Positions 22,095 to 33,080 of a stretch of 64,000 bases of DNA are shown here, piece by piece. Within the stretch, counting starts at the first letter, position 1. Each line of letters opens with the position of its first letter. The notes under the pieces were generated by a model. It was not told the DNA's origin and did not search any database. It worked only from the letters and a program-made list of their open reading frames with translations. The DNA lies in assembly GCA_047495785.1 (NCBI GenBank), contig JBLDXI010000059.1, positions 248,001 to 312,000 of the forward strand. The letters are read 5' to 3'. The DNA comes from Lepidodermella squamata. Lineage: Eukaryota; Gastrotricha. The position numbers and the translations under genes are program-made.

Positions 22095-22420
22095 AAGGCT
22101 GATCGGCAGCCGTAATGCTTGCGACAGTGCTTTCAAATATTTATAACGTCTGAATTGATTCGTGAAGTTCAGGATGATCTAATCAATTGATATTGCCAAC
22201 ACCGCATTTAGGAAAAACACTTGATAAAAATATTGATAACTTCTTCGAGAAAGGGTTCTAATGATCCCAATCGGCTATTTTCTTATGCAACTTCACGCTT
22301 AAAAAGCAATTGCTCTACGTAACGTCTTAGCGGATGAAGCTGGCCACTGCGTTAAGCCTAATCGGGATAAAGCTAGTTTGAATATAATTTTTCCAGGAAT
22401 TTCAAGAAAATAGACAAAGT
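22095..22420 (+). repeat. Dispersed LINE-derived repeat, copy 3 (diverged)
   Basis: Blocks CAGCCGTAAT, ATTTATAACGTCTGAA, AGGATGATCTAATC, CTAATGATCC and GCCTAATCGGGATAAA recur in the same order as at 715-1110, with several indels. Confidence 0.7.
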
Positions 22421-22663
22421 ACACCGCCAACTTCTCGCCTGCTTGAGGAACGTAGATTCATTCACATCTCGCAATCTTGTTGATGGATGTTTTACTGACT
22501 TTTTCGAATCGTCGTAATCGAAATATCACACCGATTCGCCTGAGGCTGTGTAAACCGCTATGTGAGTTGAACTACAGGACTTTCTTTAACCGCAGAGAAA
22601 ACGCTCATGCTTGTTGATGACAATCCAAGCAGCTGGTTTCGGCGAATTTGCTTGATCTTCTAT

Positions 22664-22682
22664 ATCTATATCTATATCTATT
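22664..22682 (+). repeat. TATATC microsatellite
   Basis: About three TATATC units in tandem followed by a near-copy. Confidence 0.8.
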
Positions 22683-22879
22683 AAGAGTTCTATATCTTAA
22701 TTAAGTCCTGCCACGCTTCATCCGCTAGGCGAGGCGTGTCTGAAGTCACAAATAGTAAGTTTGAAAACGTGGCTACGCAGGTCGGAACAACGTGGGACGA
22801 TTTATTATTATTTAAGTTATTGCTTTCATTTGCCTAGTGTGTGTGCGTTTTATTGAGGGCAATAATTTTTACTCGCCGC

Positions 22880-23540
22880 CTGATTATTGAGTCTCTTGTA
22901 ATGCGATGATAAGATGATGCAGGACATTGGCCCCACATAGCTGATAATGTGAAGGGAAATTAATTATTTTTCTCATGAAATAAGAACGAATTGTTTCGAA
23001 AGCCTACCATGACAGAGTAACGGCTTTGTATATTTAATGAGCATTGATCCCATATATGTATCAACAGAATACAATCTTCTTTTATAATATCGCTATTGAA
23101 TATTTCTTTTTTAAGGTTGTTCTTTTACGATAATATTGTTAGTGATCGTTTGTGCTAATCAGCGACACATTACTTACTAATCATATGGCTGACCGCCTTC
23201 CATCGGTCGCCGCCGAGACGGCGTTGAGCAGAAGTCAAAAGCAGGCGCGCCGCCGCTCCCCGCTCCTGATGGCACGAAGCTGCCGAGGCAACTCACTTTC
23301 AAGGGCCTATCGGCCGCAGCCATCAGCGAGGTTGTGGCGCTCATCCGGCAGCATCGCAGCACCGATGTCTCGCTCTCCGGCGACCGTATCGAAGGCGATT
23401 TTCTGGTACTCGCAGGTGTCGTAGTCGATCCCGCCGGTCAACAATCGGCAACCTTCTCCGACCCCTCGTGGCTCTCCTGTCTCGTGGGTCTCGCCAAGCA
23501 ACAGCCCCCTCGATCCCTGTCAGCAAGCGTGTGGGTACTT
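22880..23540. repeat. Dispersed repeat pair, copy 2
   Basis: Partner of 5745-6610, same orientation. No gene is encoded. Confidence 0.7.
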
Positions 23541-23789
23541 CTCCCATCCGTCCAGCAGGAATGTGCATCAGGAAGAATCGAATCAAGAACCGAGCTCAAC
23601 ATTTGCTGTGAGATTTTCTTGAGTATTTCTTTATCCTGCCTTATTTATTAACACTCTAACTTTACCGTCGTCGTCGGCACTAAATTTCGTTACTTAACGG
23701 CATTTAACGGCATTTTTCTTGTTACAAAATACCGTTGTCGGTAATTTGTAACGAAACGGAATAAATAAGTCAACTAATGAGCACTGTAT

Positions 23790-24310
23790 TTAGTAAAGAG
23801 TTGAATGGTGAGCGCTGCGTAATCCTGAGTGAGTTTAGCAGAAGTAGGAGAAGCGCTATAATCTGTGAGAGTGTAGCACCACCCGGTGTTATGTAGCAAA
23901 TCTGAAGTACCGTAGAGCAAAAATCTGAGTGAACGTAGCAGGTCGAAATGTTTTAATTATTTCAATCATGAATTTAAATCATTCAAAATTCAAAAAAAAT
24001 TGAATTAGTGATTTTTGGATACAACACGACGCGGTTTCGGTTCAATCTCGACCTGCTCAGCCGTGGGCTTCTTACTTCTGCGCGTTTTTGGCTGAGGCTC
24101 AGCTTCGACCTCTTCGACCGCCACCTCGGCTACGACTTGAACCTCTGCGGGTTGTCGGTGTAAAGCAGACCGTGTCTCGGCCGGACGGCCTCTCTTCCGC
24201 TTTTTTCCAACCAGCTGACTTAGTGACTGAGCCGGCCCGTAGCTGCAATGGGCTCTAGTTTGAGGTGGATTGACATACCCAGTGAGTGGCAGCACGTATG
24301 CTCGAACCTT
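23790..24310 (-). repeat. MULE remnant: GTAGCA-word terminus plus AT-hook tail, copy 2
   Basis: The left part (23800-23945) again iterates GTAGCA/GTAGAGCA words (CTGAGTGAACGTAGCAGG). The minus-strand frame 24295-24005 reads a C-terminal tail with an AT-hook (KKRKRGRPAETR), a Glu/Val-rich stretch and a basic end (KPRRVVSKNH). It matches copy 1 at 17500-18060 in order and partly in sequence. The SWIM cysteines are partly lost. Confidence 0.6.
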
Positions 24311-24699
24311 AGCTGTTGGCTAATTCTTTAGTCATCGGAGAGTGATCGGCGTAGAAGACATAGCTGAGGAGGCTGCTATTCTTGGCCTTGTGGTACTTCG
24401 GCAAATGCGTTTCAGCCTGTGATAGCAACTTTTGTGGTCAGTGCTTGATCGAAAAAAATGTATTCTTCACCCTAAATTTAAGTCAGGCTTCTTCCTGCTT
24501 AATAGTAAAACTATTGCTCGAGGTTACTTACGAGGGCGGCGCTTCGACGAAAATGAAACCAGCTCTCGCAATTCTTAATCCGGCTCTGAGCCTAAAATTG
24601 CATTTTACTGAGTTTTTAGCTTTCGCACCATTCTATCGCTAATATTACATGTCCTGACACTGCATTTTTCCGAATCTTTGCGGTTTTGACTAGTTCGAC

Positions 24700-24910
24700 A
24701 CAGATGCTCTCCCTGGTCCTGTCATATTGATTGTAGCTACATGTTGCCCTACACTTACTAGGAAAATTATTGATGCTGTGTTCCAAGATTGGTTGAAAAT
24801 CGAATAATCACTGATTCGTGAAATCGATACTTGGAATCGGCTCTGATTTCTTAAGTATAAGTGACCGTTCATAGTGCAAAATACTTGTAATAGGAAGGTC
24901 CAGCGGTTAG
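24700..24910 (-). repeat. Dispersed repeat, copy 1 of 3 (inverted)
   Basis: Its reverse complement matches 36705-36910, for example CGATTCCAAGTATCGATTT and AATCAGTGATT, and more weakly 54200-54370. Non-coding. Confidence 0.75.
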
Positions 24911-26714
24911 GCATGATATCAAAAAAATCTATATTCTAATAAAGAAGACGTGAAACTCTAGAAACCATAATTCGGTAAAATTTAGTGCCGGAGTCTACAA
25001 TTTAGTACACTTGGCAATCGAATGAAGAAACCAGCTTCGAAAAATTCCAATTATATAATTTCAGCTCGTAAAGAAATGCTCCTTTGTCCTTGGTCAGAAT
25101 AATGGAACCCTTGTTACTACCGATCTTAGCTTTGCTCCTTTTTGTAAAAAAAATATTAAGAAAAGTCATTGTTACTCACTTCCCGATTGCATCCTTCAAC
25201 GCCTCTCAACAGTATTGCAGTGCCACAGTTAATTAAGATCAATCTATCCGAAAATCACATTTGTAGCATAATCGCATCACGCTTTCCGCCTTCGCATTCA
25301 CTTTGGCTGCCAGCGCCATGTTGGTGTTTATAGTTGAAGCGGTTGATGATTTTCGTTTTCAAGCAACATTTTATGTAGAAAAAGCGATGCGCCGATGAGC
25401 AGCGTATCGGTGATTGAAACACTCGCAACAGTTCATTCTAAAGAGATCGTCACCCGTGCATTTTATAATTAACTATGCGCCCGAGCTAATTGAGCGATGA
25501 TCCTTGTGTTAACTTCAAGTCAAAGTATCTTATATCTTATTTTACACGAATAATTTCATCTGAAATTCAGTACTGGGAATCGATTCACCTGAATAGTGAA
25601 TATAGTCTATAGAGGTATAGTGAATAGGTTATGTTATTATACTGCCAACACTGCATGTTTTATGTGAAGTTAAAAAGTCCAAAGTCTACAATCATCGAAA
25701 AGTGGGCCTCTTCTATTCCTATTGGAACGAGCATATAAACCACAATGTCGAAAATCATCATTTCATTTCAAGCTGAAAATACTTTTTTCCAATCAAGTCA
25801 GCGATTGCTATCCTTAGTGCAACCGCTGAATCCACACTATTGGGTGGACTAAAAAATTGTTGAAGCCCGCGATTGAGTAGATTTTCCAGCATCTCAGTTT
25901 GAAAAGAAAGAAAATTCTGAATTTCCCGCGGATTCGATTCGAGCTGGCCAAGCATCGTTTTTTCGAAGATTTATCCACTTTTGAAGAAATAAAATGCTAA
26001 GATGTTGGACAATCTACCCATCCGCGTGCTTCAGCAATCTTTGGTGCTTTTTTGTCTGGGTTCGATCGGTTTCGGTAGACGGTATATGTATACCTGGGGA
26101 TAAGAACTAATTTCACTTCTGTTTGAATTGAGGTATTTGGCTAAGCTCGATTCTTTATCAGTCTAATACGGGGCGATTCCAGCCCTTCTGAAGAAGAAAT
26201 TAGGCATTTGTCGGAAAGAATACTCCATGTCATATTGAAAAAAATTAGGCGTCCATAATAATTGGCATAGGTATGCTCTGTCTTTCTGTTCTCGCCCTAC
26301 TGACCTACTTACCATGGTTCATTGTTCAAGCTGTCGAGTGAACCTTTCGTGTGAGGTGGGATACTGATAACCCCTGAGCTTCTAATCCATCACAATTGAT
26401 TAATAAGACTATTATATCGGGTTACAAACGGCTAAACGTTATGTCACCGATACGCTCATATTGAAACAAGCATCTCTTCTGACTAATTTACGCATATTTT
26501 CATATAGTCCACCCTTAAAAGCAAGACCCTTGTCACTTAAAGTGTCTTCAGTACACTTTTACCGTGATTTGTATTACAGCTTATAGATTAAATAAATGTT
26601 GAGCTAAAAAGTGTGATAATTCGGGCTATCTCTGGCTATATAGAGAGCAAATAAACTAGTTTCTTCCTCTCCTGTCGACGGCCTGGTGTCAAAGTGTCAC
26701 TCGGGGCTTGTTGG
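24911..26714. other. No gene recognised
   Basis: An AT-rich stretch with short frames only. A phrase GTGCCGGAGTCTACAATTTAGT near 24980 resembles text near 36980, so part of the R6 repeat may extend here. No tRNA or TIR pair was seen. Confidence 0.4.
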
Positions 26715-26933
26715 TAATCCTCATTTTCCTACAAGGAAATGCGTTAAAATACAGCGAAAATAACAACAGCTCCAAAAAGTGGATCTAATTCTTGGATCCA
26801 AAATCTGGATCCAGAATCTGGGGCTGATATTTAGATCCAATTCTTAGAGCCAGAATCTGGGTCTAAAATCTGGATCCAATATTTGGATCTAAATGTCGTT
26901 TTTTGACCCTTATTTGGGCAGTTAAAGTGTTAA
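26715..26933. repeat. piggyBac-type MITE relic, right end
   Basis: The right end GGCAGTTAAAGTGTTAA (26917-26933) equals the right ends of the MITEs at 27189 and 27733. The body iterates GGATCTAA / GGATCCAGAATCTGG phrases. The left end was not found. Confidence 0.5.
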
Positions 26934-26964
26934 CCAAGCATCATTTGAGGTTTTTACGCCCCTC

Positions 26965-27145
26965 GGGTGGCTCTCAGGTTTTTCGAGGCAGTATTGCGAA
27001 AGCCTGTCGTGGAAATCTATACCAGCGATATCGGTCAGTTCCCAATCAGAGATGACCGGGTTACAGCATTACCGGACGTGTAGTTTTTTCTTGTGTGTAA
27101 AAAAAAATACATCTACATAATATTATTTACGAAAACCGAATAAAA
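26965..27145 (+). repeat. Dispersed repeat pair, copy 2
   Basis: Partner of 15420-15600. Non-coding. Confidence 0.75.
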
Positions 27146-27188
27146 ATCATTAAGGCCATGCAGTTTGCTTCGATACTGAGAAATTTAA

Positions 27189-27665
27189 CACTTTAACTGC
27201 CAAAAATAGACTGCGAGGTCCGATATTTGGGTCTAATTCCTGGGTCTGTCAAAAAGTCATTTTTTTCGGGTCAACGATGCGTCGAGGGGCAAAATGCCTG
27301 GCGGCAAAGTGTAGGCCATGACCTGGCGGTTCTTTTGACACCGAATTCGGGGCCACAAGGTCTGAGCAGGTCATTGAAAATGACAGTGAAATAACGTCGA
27401 AATTTTGGATTAGAGCCAAAAATCAGACCCAGATTATGGCGCAACAATCGAAATTTCACTGTGTTTCAAGTTTGATTTCAGTGCGTTCCTTGATGTCTTT
27501 GGCCCCAAATTTGGTGTCAAAAGTACCGCCAGGTAATGGCCTACACTTTGCCGTCAGGCATTTTGCCCCTTGACGCATCGTTGACCCGAAAAAATGACTT
27601 TTTGACAGACCCAGGAATTAGACCCAAATATCGGACCTCGCAGTTTATTTTTGGCAGTTAAAGTG
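27189..27665. mobile_element. piggyBac-type foldback MITE, TTAA flanked
   Basis: Arms of about 155 bases (27189-27345 and 27515-27665) are near-perfect complements. Ends read CACTTTAACTGCC, with TTAA immediately outside both (27185-27188, 27666-27669), the target site of piggyBac elements. No coding capacity. Confidence 0.85.
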
Positions 27666-27732
27666 TTAATGAATGTAGCTGCTAATTTATAATTTATTCA
27701 TTAGTCAGATTGAATGCAAGTCGATTGGTTAA

Positions 27733-27930
27733 CACTTCAACTGCCAAAATTAGACTGCGAGATCCGATATTTGGATCTAAATCCTGGGTCTGTCGAAAAG
27801 TCCTCTTTTCTGGTCAACGAAGCGCCGTAGGGCAAAATGGCCGACGGCAAAGTGTAGGACCATGACCCGGCAGACCGAGGATTTGGATCCAATTATCGGA
27901 TCTCGCAGTCTAATTTTGGCAGTTAAAGTG
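27733..27930. mobile_element. piggyBac-type MITE, shorter copy
   Basis: Same ends as the neighbour at 27189 (CACTTCAACTGCC ... GGCAGTTAAAGTG), TTAA on both sides (27729-27732, 27931-27934), with a shortened centre. It lies 60 bases from the first copy in the same array. Confidence 0.85.
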
Positions 27931-27936
27931 TTAATA

Positions 27937-28572
27937 GGGTTGCCCCCACTTGCGCATTTCTCGCTTGCGCATCTGCCACTTGCGCATTTAATTTTTATCA
28001 CTTGCGCATTAATTTCAGAATTTTCAGTACTTTATCGTGAGTTGGGCAGATAATTATATCTTTTTTACCAGAACTATTCAAAAAATGTTTCAAGAGTAAA
28101 TGTTGGTGCTGGGAAATACCACAATAAACAATAAAGACTACAGGTAATGGAATAACGTGACGATCTAAGGAAATGGCGAGAACTGGATTCGATCTCACAC
28201 TTTGAACTGCAACTCAGATGTCATTTTCATTTTCGGAGAAAAGGTCCCACCATCACTAACAATCTGCGCGCCTTGATCTGCTCGACATCAGCCTCGACAA
28301 TCGGCGTTTCAGCCGAAGTTGAAACCGAAGCCGTTATTACACTACCTACCCCTCTCTTATTACACTAGTCTCTGGTGTGGCATTTCCTAGCACCAAAATG
28401 GCCAAGAAAGTATAGTGACGTTTTTGAATAATTCTGGTATTAAAAGATAATATAATTATCCGCCAAATTCACGATATAGCGTTGCAAATTCAACAATAAA
28501 TGCGCAAGTGATAAAAATTTGATGCGCAAGTGGCAGATGCGCAAGCGAGAAATGCGCAAGTGGGGGTAATCC
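27937..28572. mobile_element. MULE-type MITE with iterated ACTTGCGCAT
   Basis: Four copies of (A)CTTGCGCAT at 27945-28009 and four of the complement at 28499-28565 make long inverted ends that agree word for word and in spacing. TGTTAATA lies outside both ends (27929-27936, 28573-28580), an 8-base target duplication. The left duplication overlaps the TTAA end of the preceding piggyBac MITE, so this element landed at that border. The interior is non-coding. Confidence 0.85.
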
Positions 28573-28611
28573 TGTTAATAATCCTAGTCCCCATAGTCGC
28601 TAAGGACACAT

Positions 28612-29206
28612 AAGGCAAGAAATCAAGGCTGAAGGTCATTGTAGTTGTAGCCGGTAGTCGAGTTTTGGTTAGCCTGATAAGCGTTGTAGGAACCAGACAG
28701 TGGAGTTTGACAAGCCTGGTAGGAACCTTGTTAGGAACTTGGCATTGTTCCAAAGAAAGAGTGCGCCCATTTTCGAGATGGTTGAGATGGTTATTGTTGT
28801 TGCTCGGGCGTCGATGAATACCAGCATGGTAGATTGCGATTTTGGCCCCAGCTCGAAGGTCGAAGGCCAGAAGGTAGAGTTTTTAATTGAGCAGCAATTT
28901 CTATCCCGAAATGAACTTCGGCTGTGTCCTCGCTGTCACAGATTTTCATAACTTTCGCAGATAAATTCAGTTGACTCAACCTTCGATCGTTTGCGGCCCT
29001 TCACGGCGTCTTCTCAGCCATTTCCACACGCATTAGTCCACGCGTACGGTATATATTGCTATGCAGAGAAAATTTAGCGAGAAAATTTAGCATCATCTTC
29101 TGTCAGCTTATTCAACGGCTTTCCAGCGAGTTCTTGATTAAAGCTGATCTGTGCGAAAATATACCATTCGATTTCAACGATTTCCGCGGCGCTACTTCGA
29201 TAGGGG
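28612..29206 (-). pseudogene. BESS-motif protein remnant, copy 2
   Basis: Close copy of 18080-18727. The minus strand reads VMKICDSEDTAEVHFGIEIA (28979-28900) before the frame breaks. The glutamine run and Tyr/Asn-rich tail are also present in broken frames. The right border is the same GCGCTACTTCGATAGG. Confidence 0.55.
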
Positions 29207-30390
29207 ACACGTCATGTTAATAATGGGTCGAATGGCACCGTGAGCCTTCGAGATAGCATGTTTTACTGTATCGTAAAATGTACAATTTATAGCTATCATA
29301 CACATTAAAAAAGTAAGACTTTCGATGATCGATGTCGATTGATTATCGATGTTTAGCGAATTGCATCCCGCAATTGTTCCAATAGCAGCCCGGGCCATTA
29401 AATATGCACCTGCACGTTCCTTTCTTTCGCTAAAGCTTTTATTTCTGCATTTTTCAGCTCTCCAGAGCAGCTGCTGATCTCGACGAGCTCTGTCAAATGC
29501 AACGGAAACGACTGACAACAACGAAAACCAGGCCGAATTGAGCTACCAGCGACGATCTGAGGTTGAAGTTGTGCATTTTACTTGATTTCAGTCTCGAATT
29601 TCAGTCTTCTTGTAACACATGTTTGGGCGCCCACTTTGCACTATCGTCGTGTAACAACTGAATATATTTCTCTTGGAATATAACATGGCCTTGCTCGAAA
29701 TTCGGTCGAACCGACCCTGCAAGGCAGCTTGTCGTCTCCATAACGGACGGGCTCGCCTGGGAAAAACCAGGCCCCTCGTTCTCCCTCCTCCCTCCTCCCT
29801 CCTCCACCGACCTCACGGGTTCTAAAATTTGGAATGGATGGCTTTGTTTCGGGCTATCCGCTACTATGCGGTTTGCCCATGGAAATCTTAACTCTCGAGG
29901 AAACGCCCCATAATTTTATTTTTATTTACACTCTATAATGGTATATTTCCCTTCGGCTGCGGCGATCTGATTTCGAGATTTCGAGATTTTACGATATAAA
30001 AATATTTGTATTTGATCAAATTTTCTCTTTTCATTAATAATCAAGTCTATACAGCAATAAAGGTGTTGCGCAATCACCGCGAACAATAAAAAACGGCTAT
30101 GCCAAATGTTATGCGCCTGTGTAAAAGCTGCTACTATCGAAAGAGTAATTTGCTTATAATTGAAATCGAAAGAGTAATTTGCTCTCAATGACAATGCGCC
30201 ATCATTTGTCTCTAACATCAATCATAATTAACCTTTGGAATCGCTGATTGCGTAGGAAATCGCATGGTGTAGTAACGCTTCTATTTATATTTTATATGTA
30301 TCCAAGGAGATACATTTTGACTGGTCCATAGTCGTTAATAGATGTGTAATTTGTCCAATAATTTACCTATAGACCATAGATAGAAGTTTA
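29207..30390. other. No gene recognised; CTCC tract
   Basis: A pyrimidine tract of CTCCCTC units lies at about 29780-29812. The remaining frames are short. The last 150 bases are AT-rich and should hold the promoter of the gene starting at 30391, but no convincing TATA box was identified. Confidence 0.4.
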
Positions 30391-32964
30391 ATGTTGCAAG
30401 GGTCCACCGACGACTGGATAATATGCCGCTTGTTTCTGTCGTCGACCTTCAAAGATTTTAACAGTGAACGCGAGCTATTGATTAAAAAGGTAGTTCCAGA
30501 ACTATGTGAGTTTGCTAATCAATACGGCATCCATATTGTCGATGTCGATCTGAGGTGGGGTGTGCCAAAGGATTCATCATCCGTATATACTATCGAAGCA
30601 TGCCTTGGAGAGCTCGACCGTTCTATTCAGGAAGCCCCTAACGGGCAACCTTTATTCCTATGTTTATTGGGCGAACGCTATGGCTGGGTGCCAAATCCCA
30701 CGGAACTTCCTACTGATCTGCTTGAGCGCTATCAATGGCCGGTTGATGCCGATCCGTTGCCTTCTATTACCCATATGGAAGTTCTTTACGGCGCCCTTAA
30801 CCGCGGAAATCGAAATGCGCTCTTCTGCTTTCGCTCTCCATCATTTCTATCTGCAGTGGATGAGAGGATTTCTCAGTCTTCATTTGTCGATGATCTATCC
30901 ACCCAACGCGTCTTGTTGAAGAAAGAGATATTTGCAAGAGTTGTCGATCCCGACTCTCAGATACTGGACAATTATCCTGTTTCGATCGTAGGGGAGACTG
31001 AGAATCAGGTCGAGTTGGGTTTCAATGAGGAGTTAAGCGCATACATTGTCGATTTCTTTAAGCGAGCACTACAAAGACAATACCCTGAGCGTTTTGAACG
31101 GCGTTTCACAGCAGCGAACCATACCAGTCTTGAAAATCACCACCAGACACAATTTTTGCGTCGCCAGAATCAGCTGCTGTTCGCAATGGATAGTCTTTGC
31201 TCGTGGTTGACTGAAGAGATTTTCGATAATAACTCGCCTGAATTAGACTTAAATGAACTAACTGAGCTGCTAAACAAGGCAGCCATTTCAAGTGGAGATT
31301 TGGAAATAAATCTTGGGCACTGGTCTGGCGCTGAATCTTGGCCGTCACGGTTGATTTGCCTGGCGTCAGCGCCTGGCTACGGCAAAACCTCCTTACTGTG
31401 CGCCTTGGCTGATCACTTGGCTCGCTTGAAGCTGGAAGTCAATTTATTTTACCACTTCTGCGGATCTATAGTTTCTGACGATTCTACAAGCTACGCCTTA
31501 TTTCTTCGCCGATTGAACGTCTTTTTCGCTGATAGTTTATCGCGGATTAATACGGAATCTGAGAAAGCAGAAGCCCGTGGAAACCAGAGCTGTGCCGACG
31601 TCGTCGAACTCTCGGTTGAAATGGCTCGATTGAAAAGCTTGTTGAAACAGGTGGAAGATGCAGAAAATCACAAATTTGTGATTCTAATCGACGCTTTGGA
31701 GCATTTTCGAGAGCTGAGGGATTCATCTCAATGCACCTGGGTCAACTTTTTGCCTGTCCGCTTCCCTAAAAACTGTCGAGTGCTTTTCACACGAACTCTT
31801 ACAGAACCAGCTGAAATTTCAGCTCTAGATTATTCCCTTGCTTGGCTAGATAAATTCTGCTTGCTCGCCCAGGTCCATTTAATTAGAATGCCGGGCACTT
31901 CTGCTGAATTACGTAGCGCGATAGCGGAAAAATATTTTTCTACTTATAACAAAAAATTGGACCCTGAACAGATGAGCAAGTTGACTTCAAAACAGGGTGC
32001 TCAAGTTGCTTTGTGGCTGCGTCTTGCTTGCGAAGAACTGCGCGTTTTCGGCGATTTTAGCAGAGTAACGCAGCTTATTGTTGATTTAGAAGAAACTCTA
32101 TCAGGTTTAATCAGCCAAATACTGCTGCGACTTATTTCCGAGTCACCTCAATTGCCGATGAAACGCTTTTTAATGTTCATGGCCGCTTCGCCGAGAGCTT
32201 TGCCGGAATCAGAATTGCCTTCGCTTTTAGCCGACGAAATTACGGGTGATCCTCTGGCGTCGTTGGATTTAGCTAAGCTGTATCGCATGTTGAAACCCTA
32301 TTTGATTTTATCGAAGAATAAAGCTTGCCCCACCGTTGCTCCATTCCACAACGCATTTGTGAAAGCGTCTGCTAAATTAGGCAATGTTTTCGAAACTAAA
32401 GCAGAGTTAGCTCGCTTCTTTTTGAACAAAGCTGACAAGAGCTTGAAGGAAGATTGGATTGTAACTATCATGGATCTGCTTTGGGAAAGCAATCATCGGG
32501 AAGAATTGTTGGATAATTTGCAAAATAATGACTTGTTCCGTCTTCCCAATAAGAAGTTCCATCGACAACTCTATCTAGAGAGATATCGTTGTAAAATGAT
32601 GGTTATGACGGCTACTTTAGGCATTAAGCTGGAAGCTTGTATGGGCTGTGCTAATAAATTCGACCACGCGCGGCGCGTACCACTCGCTAATTGTTGCCTG
32701 CTTTGCAAAGACGTGCTGCCTATGCAATTCGCCGGCTTTCAACCTTTGAAGCCTGCTATTCTGTGCATGCATCACCCTCAGATGATGTTTAAACAAGGCT
32801 TTTGTTGGTTTTGTAAATCGTGGTGGGGCCCATTCTACAACATGTGGAAACCTCTTTATTTGTGCCAAACTTGTGATTTCGGAACAAGCTCTTTTGTTCC
32901 ACGGTGCTGCTTTGCTTCCACTGAGATTTCTATCAGAAATGTCGCGCTTAAAACCGAGAAATGA
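30391..32964 (+). CDS. DUF4062 / NACHT-like P-loop protein with Cys-rich C-terminus
   Basis: An 857-residue single-exon gene. Residues about 8-120 form a DUF4062 domain (RLFLSSTFKDFNSEREL, DVDLRWGV, LFLCLLGERYGW), as in TEP1, NWD and TTC41 proteins. A P-loop NTPase follows: Walker A at about residue 330 (APGYGKTSLL) and a Walker B-like strand at about 430 (FVILIDALEHF). A helical NACHT-type region runs to about 700. No WD or TPR repeats follow; instead the last 115 residues contain several CxxC pairs (CMGC, CLLC, CWFC, CQTC) suggesting zinc ribbons. Family knowledge points to a STAND-type switch or scaffold in the cytoplasm, but its ligand cannot be read. The start is chosen because the domain begins eight codons later. 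PLAA begins 117 bases downstream on the same strand. Confidence 0.85.
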   Translation: MLQGSTDDWIICRLFLSSTFKDFNSERELLIKKVVPELCEFANQYGIHIVDVDLRWGVPKDSSSVYTIEACLGELDRSIQEAPNGQPLFLCLLGERYGWVPNPTELPTDLLERYQWPVDADPLPSITHMEVLYGALNRGNRNALFCFRSPSFLSAVDERISQSSFVDDLSTQRVLLKKEIFARVVDPDSQILDNYPVSIVGETENQVELGFNEELSAYIVDFFKRALQRQYPERFERRFTAANHTSLENHHQTQFLRRQNQLLFAMDSLCSWLTEEIFDNNSPELDLNELTELLNKAAISSGDLEINLGHWSGAESWPSRLICLASAPGYGKTSLLCALADHLARLKLEVNLFYHFCGSIVSDDSTSYALFLRRLNVFFADSLSRINTESEKAEARGNQSCADVVELSVEMARLKSLLKQVEDAENHKFVILIDALEHFRELRDSSQCTWVNFLPVRFPKNCRVLFTRTLTEPAEISALDYSLAWLDKFCLLAQVHLIRMPGTSAELRSAIAEKYFSTYNKKLDPEQMSKLTSKQGAQVALWLRLACEELRVFGDFSRVTQLIVDLEETLSGLISQILLRLISESPQLPMKRFLMFMAASPRALPESELPSLLADEITGDPLASLDLAKLYRMLKPYLILSKNKACPTVAPFHNAFVKASAKLGNVFETKAELARFFLNKADKSLKEDWIVTIMDLLWESNHREELLDNLQNNDLFRLPNKKFHRQLYLERYRCKMMVMTATLGIKLEACMGCANKFDHARRVPLANCCLLCKDVLPMQFAGFQPLKPAILCMHHPQMMFKQGFCWFCKSWWGPFYNMWKPLYLCQTCDFGTSSFVPRCCFASTEISIRNVALKTEK

Positions 32965-33041
32965 GATGGTTCTATAATTATTTTTTCTTTCAAATCAGCT
33001 TTAAATTTTGCAATCGATTTTATTATCCATGCTTTCGCTCA

Positions 33042-33080
33042 AATAAATTATCCTTTATTTAATTTTAGTTTTTTAAAACA
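33042..33080 (+). promoter_or_regulatory. Poly(A) signal and 3' splice-site-like motif between genes
   Basis: AATAAA at 33042-33047 fits the 3' end of the DUF4062 gene. TTTATTTAATTTTAG ends at 33068, just 12 bases before the PLAA start codon, and has the look of a 3' splice acceptor. The same arrangement precedes CPSF2. Confidence 0.45.

Noticed and set aside
27937-28572. CRISPR-like array because of the regular ACTTGCGCAT repeats
   Set aside because: Repeats are 10 bases, form two inverted groups, and are flanked by an 8-base target duplication; the genome is eukaryotic.
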